Notes: generated by a model from the letters alone, not told the origin. DNA of 64,000 nucleotides from Novosphingopyxis iocasae (GCF_014334095.1 NZ_CP060495.1:1263001-1327000); one strand, 5' to 3'. Positions 53,054 through 63,945 are shown, counted from the first letter of the stretch. Translations and numbers: made by a program.

Positions 53054-55948
53054 TCAGCCCCCGCTCTTGGCAGGCAGCACCTTTAGAACGAAGCCCTGCC
53101 CGGGCTTCAGATACTGCGCAGCCAAGGCCTGTATCTCGGCCGGCGTAACATTGGTGTAATCGCTGAGCAGACTGCGCAGCCGCTGGATTTTCTGCGGATC
53201 GCGCGTGGCGCCCTCCAGTTGGTCCATCCAGAAGGTGTTGCCGGAGCTTGCCCGCAGGATGAGCTGACGGATCGGTTCGACCGCCCGTTGCAGTTCGTCC
53301 GCCGGCACCGGATTGGCGGCAAGATCCGCCGCAATCTCACGCGACAGTTTCAGGAACAGGTCGACATTGCCCGGCTCGACCTGGCTAGCGGCAACCAAAT
53401 AGCCGCCGCTGTCAAAGCCGGTCGGCCAATTGCTCGATACGAACGGGCTGTAGCTTTTCGCCTGCTCCGCGCGAAAGCGCTCGAACAGCCGATCTTGAAA
53501 AATCTCGGCGAGCACATCGAGCTGGCGGCTCTGCGTTACCTTTGCCTCGCCGCCGCTGGTTTCCCAAGCGATGGCGACGGCGGCCTGATTGGCCGGGCCC
53601 TGATGCGTTTCGGTCACCGTTTCGCCCGCTTTGGCGAAGCGATGGACCAGACCGTCCGGCGCAGGGGCTTCCGCCTCGCGCGGCTTCAACGCACCGAAGC
53701 TCGCCTCCAGCGCGGCGATCGCTTCCGGTCGCTGGAAATCACCGAACAGCAGCACCTCGATCGGCCCTGCCGCCAGCTGCGGTGCCCAGGTCTCCTTGAA
53801 CTTTTCCGGTGTCAGTGACGCCGCAGTTTTTCCATCCGGCACCAGATAACGACGGTCCTTGCCGCTGAGCAGCCAGGTGAGATCGCGTTGGAGGACCGAG
53901 GAAGCAGAAGTTTCATAGCTGGGATAGCCGACCGCGACCGCTGCCTTGGCGCGCTCCACCGGTGCCGGTGCCCAGCGCGGATCGGCGAGTTTCGCGGCGA
54001 GGAGCTGCAGCTGCCCGGCCATGTCTTGAGGACGCGTCTCGGCGGACAGTTCGAACGCATCGTCGTCGATATCGAAGGCAATGCCGATGCGGCGGCCATT
54101 GGCCAATTTATCGAGCGCCTCACGGTCGAGATCGCCGACACCGGAATCGATCAGCGCAGCCGGGCCAGACCAGACCGGTGCGTCGCCGTCGGGGGAAAAG
54201 GCCTGATAGCCCTTGCCGAAGCGCACCAGCACGCGAACCGTATCGCTCTCGGCCGGCGTCTGGCGCAGCAGCACAGTGACGCCGTTCGACAGCGTCAACT
54301 GCTCCATATCGAGCTGCGGAAGCGGCGTCGTGCTGGCAACCGTGCCGGGAGCCCCCAGCTTCGGCAAGGCATCGAAGCCTAGTGTTCCTTGAGTTATGCG
54401 CGCGCCGCTATCGGCCGTCACCGGCGTGGAGAGCGCCGCGGCCAATGCGGGCGCGCCGCCTTCGATCGGCGTCGGGGAAGCCATCAGAATGCGCGTATTT
54501 ACGCCATCGAATTGCGCCTTGGTGGACGCAAGGATGGCAGCAGGGGTAATCTTGCCCTGCATGCTCTGAAAGATGTCCAGCGCGGTCTGCGGAGCGGCCA
54601 CGCTTTCGCGGATATCGACCGCATTGACGATATCGTCCGCCTGATTGGCGGCGCTTTCATAGGGGTATTTTTCCAGCGATGAGCGGAACTGCGTACCGAC
54701 AAATTCGATCTCGCGGTCGATATCTTCCTGAGACGGCGGCGAAGCCTCTGCATCGGCAATCACCGAACGCACGTCTTCCAACGCCTTTTTCCAATCCGTT
54801 CCCAGCGGCACGACCTGCACCGATGTAACATTGGCAGAGCGGCTGATGTCGTCGCTGTTGATCGAGGCTTGCAGAAAGCTGCCCCCTGCGCGGGCCTGGG
54901 CCTCCAGCCGGCGGTTGATGATCAACCGCGCGATCAGATCGGTCATCAGCCCCTGATTATAGGCGATGGTATCCTGCTTCAGGCGCCATGGCCGTTCGGT
55001 CAGAATGCTGATGGTGGCCGGAAGCGTCGGGTCCACCACCACGTCTGCAACCGCACCGCCAGTCGTCGGATCGCCGAAATCGGGCGCGGGCACGGCTTTG
55101 CCATTGCCCTTCCAGTCCGCGAAATATTGCTTGATGAGCGCCTCATAAGTGGCCGGATCACCATCGCCCGCCATCACGATCACTGTATTTTCGGGGCGGT
55201 ACCAGCGGTCGTGAAACGCCTGCAGCTTATCTGGCGAAGCGTTTTGCAGGGAGGCTACGGTGCCGATCGGCGCGCGATCCGCAAGGCGCTGACCCTGAAA
55301 AAACAGCTTGCGGGTGGCATCGCTCAATTTCAGCGAGGCACCATCATTCTCACGCAGCTCCGCTTGCACGATCTGCTTCTCCGCGCCCACGGACTGGGCG
55401 TTGATACGCGGATCGCGAATCATGCCGGAGAGAATTTGCATACTTTCGCCCAGCACGCCCGGGTTCGCATTGGGCAGATCGAGCTGATAGACGGTCTGCG
55501 TCGGCGTGGTGCTCGCATTACTGTCGGAGCCGAAGAACACGCCGAAGCGCTGCCATATGCGCTTGGCCTCGCCGTCCGGAACATGGGTGGAGCCGCGAAA
55601 GGTGAGATGCTCTAGCAGATGCGCATAGCCCAGCTCATCGTCACGCTCATGCAGCGATCCGGCATCGACACGGATACGGATGGAGGCCTGATCCGGCGGC
55701 ACGCCATTATGCTTCACAGCATAGCGCAGGCCGTTGTCCAGTTCGCCGAAAGTCCAGCTCTCATCGACCGGGATTTCGCTGTTTTCATACAGCCAGGGCC
55801 GCTCCTGCGAAGCGGGCACCGCCTCTACTGTGGAAGCGACGGGCACGGTCGTCTGCGCCTGCAGCGCGACCGGCATCAGCGTGGTGGACAGGAGGATGGC
55901 GAGCGCGGTCTTGCGCAGCGTGGATGTCATAAGCGAAGCTTTAGACAT
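53054..55948 (-). CDS. M16 family zinc metallopeptidase (insulinase-like), periplasmic
   Basis: The protein (964 residues) has a signal peptide (MTSTLRKTALAILLSTTLMP ending ALQAQ) and two M16 halves. The inverted zinc motif His-x-x-Glu-His is HLLEH at about residues 110-114 (YAHLLEHLTFRGSTHVP); the second half is inactive-like, as usual. It probably degrades peptides in the periplasm. Met at 55948 or 55930 is the start; the frame's first Met at 55987 is not supported. Confidence 0.92.
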   Translation of the reverse strand: MSKASLMTSTLRKTALAILLSTTLMPVALQAQTTVPVASTVEAVPASQERPWLYENSEIPVDESWTFGELDNGLRYAVKHNGVPPDQASIRIRVDAGSLHERDDELGYAHLLEHLTFRGSTHVPDGEAKRIWQRFGVFFGSDSNASTTPTQTVYQLDLPNANPGVLGESMQILSGMIRDPRINAQSVGAEKQIVQAELRENDGASLKLSDATRKLFFQGQRLADRAPIGTVASLQNASPDKLQAFHDRWYRPENTVIVMAGDGDPATYEALIKQYFADWKGNGKAVPAPDFGDPTTGGAVADVVVDPTLPATISILTERPWRLKQDTIAYNQGLMTDLIARLIINRRLEAQARAGGSFLQASINSDDISRSANVTSVQVVPLGTDWKKALEDVRSVIADAEASPPSQEDIDREIEFVGTQFRSSLEKYPYESAANQADDIVNAVDIRESVAAPQTALDIFQSMQGKITPAAILASTKAQFDGVNTRILMASPTPIEGGAPALAAALSTPVTADSGARITQGTLGFDALPKLGAPGTVASTTPLPQLDMEQLTLSNGVTVLLRQTPAESDTVRVLVRFGKGYQAFSPDGDAPVWSGPAALIDSGVGDLDREALDKLANGRRIGIAFDIDDDAFELSAETRPQDMAGQLQLLAAKLADPRWAPAPVERAKAAVAVGYPSYETSASSVLQRDLTWLLSGKDRRYLVPDGKTAASLTPEKFKETWAPQLAAGPIEVLLFGDFQRPEAIAALEASFGALKPREAEAPAPDGLVHRFAKAGETVTETHQGPANQAAVAIAWETSGGEAKVTQSRQLDVLAEIFQDRLFERFRAEQAKSYSPFVSSNWPTGFDSGGYLVAASQVEPGNVDLFLKLSREIAADLAANPVPADELQRAVEPIRQLILRASSGNTFWMDQLEGATRDPQKIQRLRSLLSDYTNVTPAEIQALAAQYLKPGQGFVLKVLPAKSGG

Positions 55949-56004
55949 GGCTCGCCTTGCTGGCCAGTGAACATGCCCCAGCGGCATTGCGGCTTTTCAG
56001 GGGA

Positions 56005-56820
56005 TTAGCGCGCGTCCATCCGCCTCGCATAGCCTTCGCGAACCATGCGATCCATCAAGTCGAACACCTGGTCCGGACTCTCTGCCCGCATACCGGGGAG
56101 CCCCGCTTCCATGCCGTCGGCAATCACGATTTCCCGCTCGCCCTTATTTAGCGCCTCCAGGATGCGCTGCGCCACCGCCGATGGCTCAAGCCCCTGATCG
56201 ATGGCCTTGTCGCTGACGCCGCGGCGCGATCCGTCTCCCGCCAGCGCGTTGCGCGAAACATCCGTGCGCACCGATCCGGGTGCCACGGTGAGCAGATGCA
56301 GGCCATGCTGTGCGCATTCGGCCCGCAACGCATCGCCATAGCCGACGAGGCCGTGCTTTGCCGCGCAATAGGCGGTGCGCATCGGCACGCCGACCTTGCC
56401 CGCCACGCTGGAGATGTTGACGATCCAGCTTGCTTCCCGCTCCAGCAAATGAGGCAAAAGCGCCTGCGTCAGCGCAATGGGGGCCAGAAGGTCTACCTCG
56501 ACGATCCGCCGATAGACGGCAAAATCGGTATCGACCGCGAGGGAGCGCTGCGAGATCCCCGCATTATTAATCAGTCCGTCGATCGCGCCGGTAAAGCCGA
56601 CGGCATCCTGAACCCTCTCCGCCAGCGCTTCATAATCAGTGGTTTCGAACGGCAGCACCAGACACTTTTCCGAGCCGATTTCGTCCGCCAGCGCGCTAAG
56701 TGCGTCCTCACGGCGGCCCGAGAGCACGAGCTGCGCGCCCACCTTGCCGAACGCGCGGGCCAAAGCCTTGCCGATGCCGGACGAGGCACCGGTGATCCAG
56801 ATCGTCTTGCCTTCGAACAT
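56005..56820 (-). CDS. short-chain dehydrogenase/reductase
   Basis: The protein (271 residues) has the NAD(P) loop TGASSGIGKAL (residues 10-20), LINNAGIS, and the catalytic Ser138, Tyr151 and Lys155 (YCAAKHG). A C-terminal helical tail follows. AAAGGG sits 6 bp before the ATG at 56820, which decides the start. The substrate is unknown. It diverges from the NfuA-like gene with 78 bp between. Confidence 0.92.
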   Translation of the reverse strand: MFEGKTIWITGASSGIGKALARAFGKVGAQLVLSGRREDALSALADEIGSEKCLVLPFETTDYEALAERVQDAVGFTGAIDGLINNAGISQRSLAVDTDFAVYRRIVEVDLLAPIALTQALLPHLLEREASWIVNISSVAGKVGVPMRTAYCAAKHGLVGYGDALRAECAQHGLHLLTVAPGSVRTDVSRNALAGDGSRRGVSDKAIDQGLEPSAVAQRILEALNKGEREIVIADGMEAGLPGMRAESPDQVFDLMDRMVREGYARRMDAR

Positions 56821-56898
56821 GCGCTGCCCTTTCATTGCGTCATCACCCTTTGCCGCGACGGGTTGAAGCATCGGACAATCGGGACCAAATGGGAAGCC

Positions 56899-57483
56899 AT
56901 GCTGATCGAAACCGAAACCACGCCCAATCCTGCGACGCTCAAATTCCTCCCCGGCCGCACGGTCATGGAGGCGGGCACGCGCGACTTCGCCGATCCGGAG
57001 GAGGCAGAGGCCTCCCCGCTCGCCGATGCGCTGTTCGGGCTGGGCGATGTAACCGGCGTGTTCTTCGGCAGCGACTTCATCTCGGTCACCGCCGCGCCCG
57101 GCACCGACTGGACGGTGCTGCGCCCGGAAGTCCTCGCCACCCTGCTCGACCATTATTCGGGCGGCATGCCGCTGTTCCACCCAAGCGCGGGTAACGGCAT
57201 CGCCGTGCCGCCGGAGGAAGACGAACTTCCGCTCGACGATCCCGCCGACGAGGAGATCGTGGAGCAGATCAAGGAATTGATCGATACCCGCGTGCGTCCG
57301 GCGGTGGCGGGCGACGGCGGCGATATCGTTTACCGCGGCTTCCAGCGGGGTGTCGTTTACTTACGCATGCAGGGTGCCTGCGCGGGCTGCCCCTCGTCCA
57401 CCGCGACGTTGAAGATGGGCATCGAGCAGCTTCTGAAACATTATGTTCCCGAAGTAACGGAAGTGCGCGCCGCAGGCGCCTGA
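56899..57483 (+). CDS. Fe-S cluster scaffold protein, NfuA/Nfu1-like
   Basis: The protein (194 residues) has an N-terminal Nfu domain (MLIETETTPNPATLKFLPGR, VTGVFFGSDFISVT) and a C-terminal NifU domain with the cluster cysteines Cys161 and Cys164 in ACAGCPSSTATLK. It carries and delivers Fe-S clusters in the cytoplasm. GGGAAG lies just before the ATG. This domain order is that of the Nfu1 type common in alphaproteobacteria. Confidence 0.93.
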   Translation: MLIETETTPNPATLKFLPGRTVMEAGTRDFADPEEAEASPLADALFGLGDVTGVFFGSDFISVTAAPGTDWTVLRPEVLATLLDHYSGGMPLFHPSAGNGIAVPPEEDELPLDDPADEEIVEQIKELIDTRVRPAVAGDGGDIVYRGFQRGVVYLRMQGACAGCPSSTATLKMGIEQLLKHYVPEVTEVRAAGA

Positions 57484-57496
57484 TCCGCGCGGCATG

Positions 57497-57523
57497 AACG
57501 GGGAAGGCAGCGCCCTCCCCGTT
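57497..57523. terminator. bidirectional terminator hairpin between convergent genes
   Basis: AACGGGGA-AGGC (57497-57508) pairs with GCCC-TCCCCGTT (57512-57523) with one mismatch and an AGC loop. It lies between the stops of the NfuA-like gene and the SIMPL gene and is followed by TTCCC rightwards, so it may stop transcription from both sides. Confidence 0.55.
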
Positions 57524-57533
57524 TCCCGTCTTC

Positions 57534-58262
57534 CTACTGCACCATCGCGAACTCGAAGTTCACGGTCACGTTCGTGCCGATTTCGCCCGGCTGGACAGGC
57601 GCCTTCGCTTCGGCAGACACAATGCGGGCGGCCATCGGCCGCGGCGGTTGCGGATAATTGCCGCCACCATCGACCGATTCCGAAACCGTCAGCAGTCGCA
57701 CGTCCGAATAGCCGAAATTGCGCGCATATTCGCGCGCCTGCGCCATGGCATGTTCGACCGCGCGTTTGCGCGCCTCGGCCTTCACCGCAATATCGTCGTC
57801 GATGAAGAAATTGGGTCCGCTCAGATTGGTCGATCCGGCCTGCACCACCTGATCGAGCAGCTCACCCAGCCGATCGATATCGCGCACCGTTACGGTAACG
57901 TTGTTCGACACCTGATAGCCGGTGAAGCGAGGCGGCTGGTTCTGCTGATAATCATATTGCGCGTTCAGATTGATGCCACTGGTCTGGATGTCCTTGTCCG
58001 CAACGCCCAGCTTCTTGATCCGCTCGATCAGCGCGGACATCTGCGCGCTGTTCTGGCGCAGCGCTTCGGTTGCGGTGGGAGCCTGGGTGGTCACGCCGGT
58101 GCTGAACGATGCCGCATCGGGCGCGCTGCGCACCTCCTCGGTGACGCTGAGCGAGACGACGGGTGCTTGCGCGGCAACCTGCACCTCTGCAGCCATCAGT
58201 GCCTGGGGCGCGGTTCCCGCCATCATGGCAAGGCCGGCAAGAGCATATCGAACAGTCTTCAT
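57534..58262 (-). CDS. SIMPL domain (DUF541) secreted protein
   Basis: The 242-residue protein has a signal peptide (MKTVRYALAGLAMMAGTAPQ ending ALMAA) and a SIMPL domain: VVSLSVTEEVRSAPDAASFS, GVADKDIQTSGINLNAQYDY, YQVSNNVTVTVRDIDRLGEL and AVEHAMAQAREYARNFGY. Such periplasmic proteins are widespread and linked to oxidative or envelope stress. The gene diverges from cysD with a 200-bp gap. Confidence 0.9.
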   Translation of the reverse strand: MKTVRYALAGLAMMAGTAPQALMAAEVQVAAQAPVVSLSVTEEVRSAPDAASFSTGVTTQAPTATEALRQNSAQMSALIERIKKLGVADKDIQTSGINLNAQYDYQQNQPPRFTGYQVSNNVTVTVRDIDRLGELLDQVVQAGSTNLSGPNFFIDDDIAVKAEARKRAVEHAMAQAREYARNFGYSDVRLLTVSESVDGGGNYPQPPRPMAARIVSAEAKAPVQPGEIGTNVTVNFEFAMVQ

Positions 58263-58462
58263 ACGGGTCTCCCTTAACTGCTAAGTCGACGGCGAACGGG
58301 CCACATCCCGGCCTGTTCCGAATGTGAGTGCCCCTGTGGCACCCGCTTCGAAGCAAATCTTGGGGGTAGCCAAGTGAAGCCCGGTTGAACGCATAGCGGC
58401 CTATCCGTACCTCCAATCCCGAACCCCGTTTCATAATTGCGACCAACCGAGCGACCGCCCAC

Positions 58463-59371
58463 ATGACCGCCGAGCCCCTGACCCATCTCCAGCGCCTGGA
58501 GGCCGAAAGCATCGCGATCATGCGCGAAGCGATGGCCGAGGCGGAAAACCCCGTGATGCTCTATTCGGTGGGCAAGGACAGCGCAGTCATGCTGCATCTG
58601 GCGCGCAAGGCCTTCTTCCCCGCGCCGCCGCCCTTCCCGCTTCTGCACGTGGACACCACCTGGAAATTCCAGGCAATGTACGCGCTGCGCGAAAAAGCCG
58701 CGCGCGAGGCGGGGATGGAGCTGATCGTCCACCAGAACCCCGAGGCAATCGAGCGCGGGATCAACCCCTTCGATCATGGTCCGCTGCACACGGAAATGTG
58801 GAAGACCGACGGGCTGAAACAGGCGCTGGACAAGCATGGGTTCGACGTCGCCTTCGGCGGCGCGCGGCGCGATGAGGAAAAAGCGCGGGCCAAGGAACGC
58901 GTCTTTTCCTTCCGCGCGGCGCGGCACCGCTGGGACCCGAAAGCGCAGCGTCCGGAGCTCTGGCACCTCTACAATATCCGCAAAAGCAAGGGCGAGTCGA
59001 TCCGCGCCTTTCCGCTCTCCAACTGGACCGAGCTGGACATCTGGCAATATATCCAGCTGGAGGGGATCGAGATCGTGCCGCTCTATTTCGCCGCGCCGCG
59101 CCCTACCGTGGAGCGTGACGGCCTGCTCCTGATGGTCGACGACGATCGCTTCCCGCTGGCGGACGGCGAGGAGCCGGTGATGCGCTCGGTGCGCTTCCGC
59201 ACGCTCGGCTGCTATCCGCTCACCGGCGCGGTGGAGAGCGAGGCCGCTGATTTGAACGCCGTGATCCGCGAGATGCTGCTCACCACGACCAGCGAGCGCC
59301 AGGGCCGCGCGATCGACCGCGAGGCGGGGGATGCCAGCATGGAGAAGAAGAAGCAGGAGGGCTATTTCTGA
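58463..59371 (+). CDS. cysD: sulfate adenylyltransferase subunit 2
   Basis: The 302-residue PP-loop subunit makes APS from sulfate and ATP together with CysN. It has [17 protein letters not shown] (PP loop), [32 protein letters not shown] and [12 protein letters not shown]. The stop overlaps the start of cysNC by 1 bp. No riboswitch is apparent in the 200-bp gap upstream. Confidence 0.96.
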   Translation: MTAEPLTHLQRLEAESIAIMREAMAEAENPVMLYSVGKDSAVMLHLARKAFFPAPPPFPLLHVDTTWKFQAMYALREKAAREAGMELIVHQNPEAIERGINPFDHGPLHTEMWKTDGLKQALDKHGFDVAFGGARRDEEKARAKERVFSFRAARHRWDPKAQRPELWHLYNIRKSKGESIRAFPLSNWTELDIWQYIQLEGIEIVPLYFAAPRPTVERDGLLLMVDDDRFPLADGEEPVMRSVRFRTLGCYPLTGAVESEAADLNAVIREMLLTTTSERQGRAIDREAGDASMEKKKQEGYF

Positions 59372-61311
59372 TGGCCGATGCCGACCCCATTTACCGCACC
59401 GACGCGCTGATCGCGGAGGACATCGAGGCCTATCTCGAAACCCATCGCCGCAAATCGATGCTGCGCTTCATTACCTGCGGCAGCGTGGACGACGGCAAGT
59501 CGACGCTGATCGGGCGGCTGCTCTACGATTCCAAGATGATCTTCGAAGACCAGCTCGCCTCGCTCGAAGCCGATTCCAAACGCTTCGGCACGCAAGGGGG
59601 GCAGATCGATTTCGCACTCCTTGTCGATGGGCTCGCCGCCGAGCGCGAACAGGGCATCACCATCGACGTCGCCTACCGCTTCTTCGCAACCGAGAAACGC
59701 AAGTTCATCGTCGCGGACACGCCGGGGCATGAGCAATATACGCGCAATATGGTGACGGGCGCATCGACGGCGGACCTTGCGGTTATCCTGATCGATGCGC
59801 GCAAGGGCGTGCTGACGCAGACGCGCCGCCACAGCTATCTTGCGCATCTCATCGGCATCCGGAACATCGTGCTGGCGGTGAACAAGATGGACCTCGTCGA
59901 TTATGACGAGGCACGCTTCCGGGAAATCGTGGCCGACTACCGCATCTTTGCGGACAGCATCGGGATCCAGGATTTCACCGCGATCCCGCTTTCCGGCCTT
60001 GCGGGCGACAATATCGCCGAAGCCAGCGAGCGGACGCCCTGGTATGACGGTCCCGCGCTGATCGAGCATCTGGAGACGGTGGAGCTGCCGCGGCTCGACG
60101 ATCAGGCCAAGCCGCTGCGCATGCCGGTGCAAATGGTAAGCCGCCCGGACCTCGATTTCCGTGGCTTCGCCGGCCAGATCGCCAGCGGCGTTGTGCGTCC
60201 CGGCGATGCTATCCGCGTGCTGCCGTCCGGCAAGACCTCCACCATCGCGCGTATCGTCACGATGGACGGCGATCTGGAAGAGGCCGTTGCAGGCCAGTCT
60301 GTTACCCTGACCTTCGCGGACGAGATCGACTGCTCGCGCGGCGATGTCATCGCCGCCGCGGACGATCCGCCGCAGGCCGCAGACCAGTTCGAGGCTACCA
60401 TCGTCTGGATGGGCGATCAGCCGATGGTGCCGGGGCGCGGCTACTGGCTGAAGCTGGGCACGCGCACGGTTTCCGCCACGGTTCAGGCGCCGAAATATCA
60501 GATCGACGTCAACGATATGACGAAGCTGGCCGCGCGGACGCTGGAATTGAACGCGATCGGCGTGGCTGAGGTCACCACCGGCAGCGAGCTGGTGTTCGAA
60601 CCCTATAAGAGCGAAGACGGCAGCCCCAACGCCCCGCTGGGCGGTTTCATCCTGATCGACAAGATGACGAATGCCACGGTCGGCGCGGGCATGCTGAACT
60701 TCGCGCTGCGCCGCGCGCTCAACATCCACCGCCAGGACACCATCGTCACGCGCGACGGACGGGCCGCGATGAAGCATCAGCGCGCGGCGGTGCTGTGGTT
60801 CACCGGGCTCTCGGGATCGGGCAAATCGACGATCGCCAATCTGGTGGAACAGCGTCTGGCTGCACGCGGGCATCACAGCTTCCTGCTCGACGGCGACAAT
60901 GTCCGCCATGGCCTCAACAAGGATCTGGGATTCACCGATACCGACCGGATCGAGAATATCCGGCGCGTGGGCGAAGTCTCCCGGTTGATGACCGATGCGG
61001 GGCTGATCGTGCTGACCGCCTTCATCTCCCCCTTCCGCGCCGAGCGCGAACTGGTGCGATCGATGATGGAACCGGGCGAATTCGTCGAAATCTTCGTGGA
61101 CACCCCGCTGGAGGTTGCCGAGGAACGCGATGTGAAGGGCCTTTACAAGAAGGCGCGGTCCGGAAAGCTCGCCAATTTCACCGGGATCGACAGTCCTTAT
61201 GAAAGGCCGGAAAACCCTGAAATCCATATCGATACCAGGAAGATCAGCCCCGAAGATGCCGCCGATCTGATCGTCGATCGCGTGGCGGGGGGTTGGGCCT
61301 ATGCCATCTGA
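59371..61311 (+). CDS. cysNC: bifunctional sulfate adenylyltransferase subunit 1 / APS kinase
   Basis: The 646-residue protein joins a GTPase ([58 protein letters not shown]) to a C-terminal APS kinase with Walker [15 protein letters not shown] (about residues 475-488) and [18 protein letters not shown]. It drives APS synthesis with GTP and then makes PAPS, the donor for sulfotransferases. Confidence 0.96.
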   Translation: MADADPIYRTDALIAEDIEAYLETHRRKSMLRFITCGSVDDGKSTLIGRLLYDSKMIFEDQLASLEADSKRFGTQGGQIDFALLVDGLAAEREQGITIDVAYRFFATEKRKFIVADTPGHEQYTRNMVTGASTADLAVILIDARKGVLTQTRRHSYLAHLIGIRNIVLAVNKMDLVDYDEARFREIVADYRIFADSIGIQDFTAIPLSGLAGDNIAEASERTPWYDGPALIEHLETVELPRLDDQAKPLRMPVQMVSRPDLDFRGFAGQIASGVVRPGDAIRVLPSGKTSTIARIVTMDGDLEEAVAGQSVTLTFADEIDCSRGDVIAAADDPPQAADQFEATIVWMGDQPMVPGRGYWLKLGTRTVSATVQAPKYQIDVNDMTKLAARTLELNAIGVAEVTTGSELVFEPYKSEDGSPNAPLGGFILIDKMTNATVGAGMLNFALRRALNIHRQDTIVTRDGRAAMKHQRAAVLWFTGLSGSGKSTIANLVEQRLAARGHHSFLLDGDNVRHGLNKDLGFTDTDRIENIRRVGEVSRLMTDAGLIVLTAFISPFRAERELVRSMMEPGEFVEIFVDTPLEVAEERDVKGLYKKARSGKLANFTGIDSPYERPENPEIHIDTRKISPEDAADLIVDRVAGGWAYAI

Positions 61312-62065
61312 TCCGTTGGCCCGTCGCGATGATGCCGCGCTTGCCGCCGAGATCGCGGCAATCGCGGGCGATTATCTGTGCTCGCTTCGCGACCGGCAGG
61401 AGCTGAGCGGCAAGGCGCTGGGCGCGGCGGGCGATGAGGGGGCGAACCAGCGCATTATCGAAATGCTGCGCCGGGAGCGGCCGGATGACGCCATCCTTTC
61501 GGAAGAATGCGCCGATGTCGGGCACCGGGCGAGTGCGCGCCGCGTCTGGATCGTCGATCCGCTCGACGGGACGCGCGAATATGGCGAGGGCCGGGATGAC
61601 TGGGCCGTGCATGTCGCGCTGGCGCTGGACGGCATTGCCGCCATCGGCGCGGTCGCGCTGCCATCGCTCGGAACTGTAATGCGCAGCGATGAGCCCTCCC
61701 CCCTTCCCGCCGCCGGCGATCCGCTGCGGATGGTGGTAAGCCGGACGCGGCCAGCCAAGGAAGCCGTGGCAGTGGCCGAAGCGCTCGGCGCGGTGCTGGT
61801 CCCGATGGGTTCGGCCGGGGCGAAGGCGATGGCCGTGGTGCGCGGACAGGCGGATATCTATCTGCACAGCGGCGGGCAATATGAATGGGACAATGCAGCG
61901 CCTGTGGCCGTGGCATCCGCATTCGGACTGTACTGCGCGCGGCTCGATGGATCGCCGATGCGCTATAACAGCGCCGACCCGTCGCTCGGCGATTTTCTGA
62001 TATGCCGGGCAGAACTGGCCGATCTGGTGAACAACGCGATGGAGAAGACCACGCCGCACTCTTGA
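61301..62065 (+). CDS. cysQ: 3'(2'),5'-bisphosphate nucleotidase
   Basis: The 254-residue Mg-dependent phosphatase of the inositol-monophosphatase fold removes the 3'-phosphate of PAP left by sulfotransferases. It has [29 protein letters not shown] (metal site) and the C-terminal [16 protein letters not shown]. The start overlaps cysNC by 11 bp. Confidence 0.92.
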   Translation: MPSDPLARRDDAALAAEIAAIAGDYLCSLRDRQELSGKALGAAGDEGANQRIIEMLRRERPDDAILSEECADVGHRASARRVWIVDPLDGTREYGEGRDDWAVHVALALDGIAAIGAVALPSLGTVMRSDEPSPLPAAGDPLRMVVSRTRPAKEAVAVAEALGAVLVPMGSAGAKAMAVVRGQADIYLHSGGQYEWDNAAPVAVASAFGLYCARLDGSPMRYNSADPSLGDFLICRAELADLVNNAMEKTTPHS

Positions 62066-62138
62066 ACTTCATGGCTTGCGTGCCACCTGTGGTCCGCCAT
62101 ATCCGGTGCCTTCAAGACCAGACAGGGATAAGACCATC

Positions 62139-62738
62139 ATGCCGATCCGCGAGCCTCTCGACGACCATGCACTCGACCAGATTTTCCGCGAGGCGCGTAC
62201 CTATAATGGTTATCTCGACAAAGCAGTAAGCGAGCAGCAGTTGCACGCGATCTGGGAGCTCATGAAGATGGGCCCGACCTCGGCGAACCAGCTGCCTGCC
62301 CGCATGATCTGGTGCCTGAGCGATGATGCTCGTGAGCGGCTGGCCGGCCATGCAAGCGAAGGCAATGCGGACAAGGTCCGCAATGCACCGGCCGCCGTCA
62401 TCATCGGTATGGACGAGAATTTCCACGAGCATCTGCCCGATCTCTTCCCGCATGCCGACGCCAAAAGCTGGTTCGAGGGCGATCTGGAAAAGCGCAAGGA
62501 AAGCGCGTTCCGTAATTCCAGCCTGCAGGGCGCCTACTTCATCATCGCCGCACGCGCACTCGGCCTCGACACCGGCCCGATGTCCGGCTTCAACGCAGAA
62601 GCGGTGAACGCGGACTTCTTCGGCGACACCCCGCATTTCAAGGCGAACTTCATCTCGACGCTCGGCTATGGCGACCCCGAAACGCTTTTCGAGCGCAGCC
62701 CGCGTCCAGCGTTCGATCGCTTCAACAGCGTTCTTTAA
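62139..62738 (+). CDS. nitroreductase family FMN reductase (RutE/HadB-like)
   Basis: The 199-residue protein has the FMN-binding pattern ELMKMGPTSANQLPARMIWC, NSSLQGAYFIIAARALGLDT and GPMSGFN. This subgroup includes malonic semialdehyde reductase RutE and haloacid-related reductases. There are no rut genes nearby, so the substrate is unclear. AGGGATAAGACCATC precedes the ATG at 62139. Confidence 0.85.
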   Translation: MPIREPLDDHALDQIFREARTYNGYLDKAVSEQQLHAIWELMKMGPTSANQLPARMIWCLSDDARERLAGHASEGNADKVRNAPAAVIIGMDENFHEHLPDLFPHADAKSWFEGDLEKRKESAFRNSSLQGAYFIIAARALGLDTGPMSGFNAEAVNADFFGDTPHFKANFISTLGYGDPETLFERSPRPAFDRFNSVL

Positions 62739-62760
62739 AAAAGCACGCGGAGCCGGCGGT

Positions 62761-63381
62761 TTGCGCAAACTTGTTATCGACAGTGCGACTGCCGCCTGCT
62801 CCGCAGCCTTGTTCGAAAATTCCGACTGCCTTGCCTCCCGGTCAGAGCTAATCGGACGAGGCCATGCCGAGCGGCTGGTGCCGATGATCGGCGAGCTGGG
62901 CGAACTAGGCGAAATCGACGGAGTTATCACCGATATCGGGCCGGGAAGTTTTACCGGTGTAAGGATCGGCATTTCGGTGGCCCGCGCGCTCGCCTTCGCA
63001 CTGGGGACGGAGTGCCATGGCTATAGTGCCGTCAGCATAATGGCCGCGATGGCCTTTGCCGACGATGACCGTCCGGATGAGATTGCAGTGGTTTCCATCG
63101 GCGGACACGGCGAATATTTCGTGCAGCGCTTCGATCGCTCGCTTCGCGCGCTCGACCCGCTGCGGTCTGTCCCGTTCGAAGAGGCGGCCCGTGATATCGT
63201 AACGCAGTATATCGCCGGAGACGCGGCAGACGAGTTCGTCGCAAGACGCGGGGGCGGAACGGCAATCGATCTCGTTCCCGACGCGGCCAGATGGCCCTTG
63301 ATCGCGGCGTTGGAGCCGCTTGCGCCCTCCCCGCTTTACGTGCGCGGTCCGGATGCGCGTCTGCCGGGTACCGCGTTATGA
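62761..63381 (+). CDS. tsaB: tRNA threonylcarbamoyladenosine biosynthesis protein TsaB, TTG start
   Basis: The 206-residue protein is the YeaZ partner of TsaD in making t6A on tRNA. It has LVIDSATAACSAALFEN, the GPGSFTGVRIGISVARALAF core and SAVSIMAAMAFA. The start is TTG, with CGGAG a few bases upstream; no ATG fits. The stop overlaps rimI by 4 bp. The tsaB-rimI-mucR order is common in sphingomonads. Confidence 0.9.
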   Translation: MRKLVIDSATAACSAALFENSDCLASRSELIGRGHAERLVPMIGELGELGEIDGVITDIGPGSFTGVRIGISVARALAFALGTECHGYSAVSIMAAMAFADDDRPDEIAVVSIGGHGEYFVQRFDRSLRALDPLRSVPFEEAARDIVTQYIAGDAADEFVARRGGGTAIDLVPDAARWPLIAALEPLAPSPLYVRGPDARLPGTAL

Positions 63382-63830
63382 TGATCATTCCGGGAACGCC
63401 GGAGGATCGCGATGCCATATTGGAAATCATCGAGAAAAGCTTTCCCGCGGAATTTGGCGAGGCGTGGAATGCCCGGCAGCTGGAATCAATGCTGGCGCTG
63501 CCCAGTGTCGAGACGCTTCTGGCACGACAGGATCATCGTCTGAGCGGATTTGCCATCAGCCGGACGATATTCGACGAATGCGAATTGCTGCTGATCGCGG
63601 TTGATCCGGAATTTCGCCGGATGGGCGTGGGCGGCTTATTGCTTGAACATGTGATTTCGCAATCGCGCGACGCTTTGGTCGCGAAAGTCTTCCTGGAAAT
63701 GCGCGAGGGCAATATTGCGCAGGCCCTTTACTCCAAATTCGGCTTCAAGCCGATCGGGCGACGGGCGCAGTACTATCGGGGCAATGATGGTGAATGCCAT
63801 GATGCAGTAACCCTTGCAGTGATCCTGTAA
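63378..63830 (+). CDS. rimI: ribosomal-protein-alanine N-acetyltransferase, GNAT family
   Basis: The 150-residue GNAT protein has DRDAILEIIEKSFPAEFGEA, CELLLIAVDPEFRRMGVGGL (acetyl-CoA loop RRMGVGG) and ALYSKFGFKPIGRRAQYY. RimI acetylates the N-terminal alanine of ribosomal protein S18. The ATG at 63378 overlaps the tsaB stop; a second ATG at 63381 is possible. Confidence 0.9.
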   Translation: MMIIPGTPEDRDAILEIIEKSFPAEFGEAWNARQLESMLALPSVETLLARQDHRLSGFAISRTIFDECELLLIAVDPEFRRMGVGGLLLEHVISQSRDALVAKVFLEMREGNIAQALYSKFGFKPIGRRAQYYRGNDGECHDAVTLAVIL

Positions 63831-63945
63831 CAAATTCTCTCGATATTGGTGATTTACCACTTTGGGATCATTGACACTGTTTCGGATGCGTTCTAAGTCG
63901 AAAATCCCCCCTCAAAATAAACAGTCCGAACAAAAGGAATTTCCA

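Noticed and set aside
58263-58462. Possible SAM or other riboswitch ahead of cysD
   Set aside because: Only a 5-bp hairpin GTGCC/GGCAC at 58328-58342 is visible; no conserved riboswitch core was recognised.
59362-61227. Long open frame (621 codons) opposite cysNC
   Set aside because: Antisense shadow of a GTPase/kinase gene with typical motifs on the sense strand.
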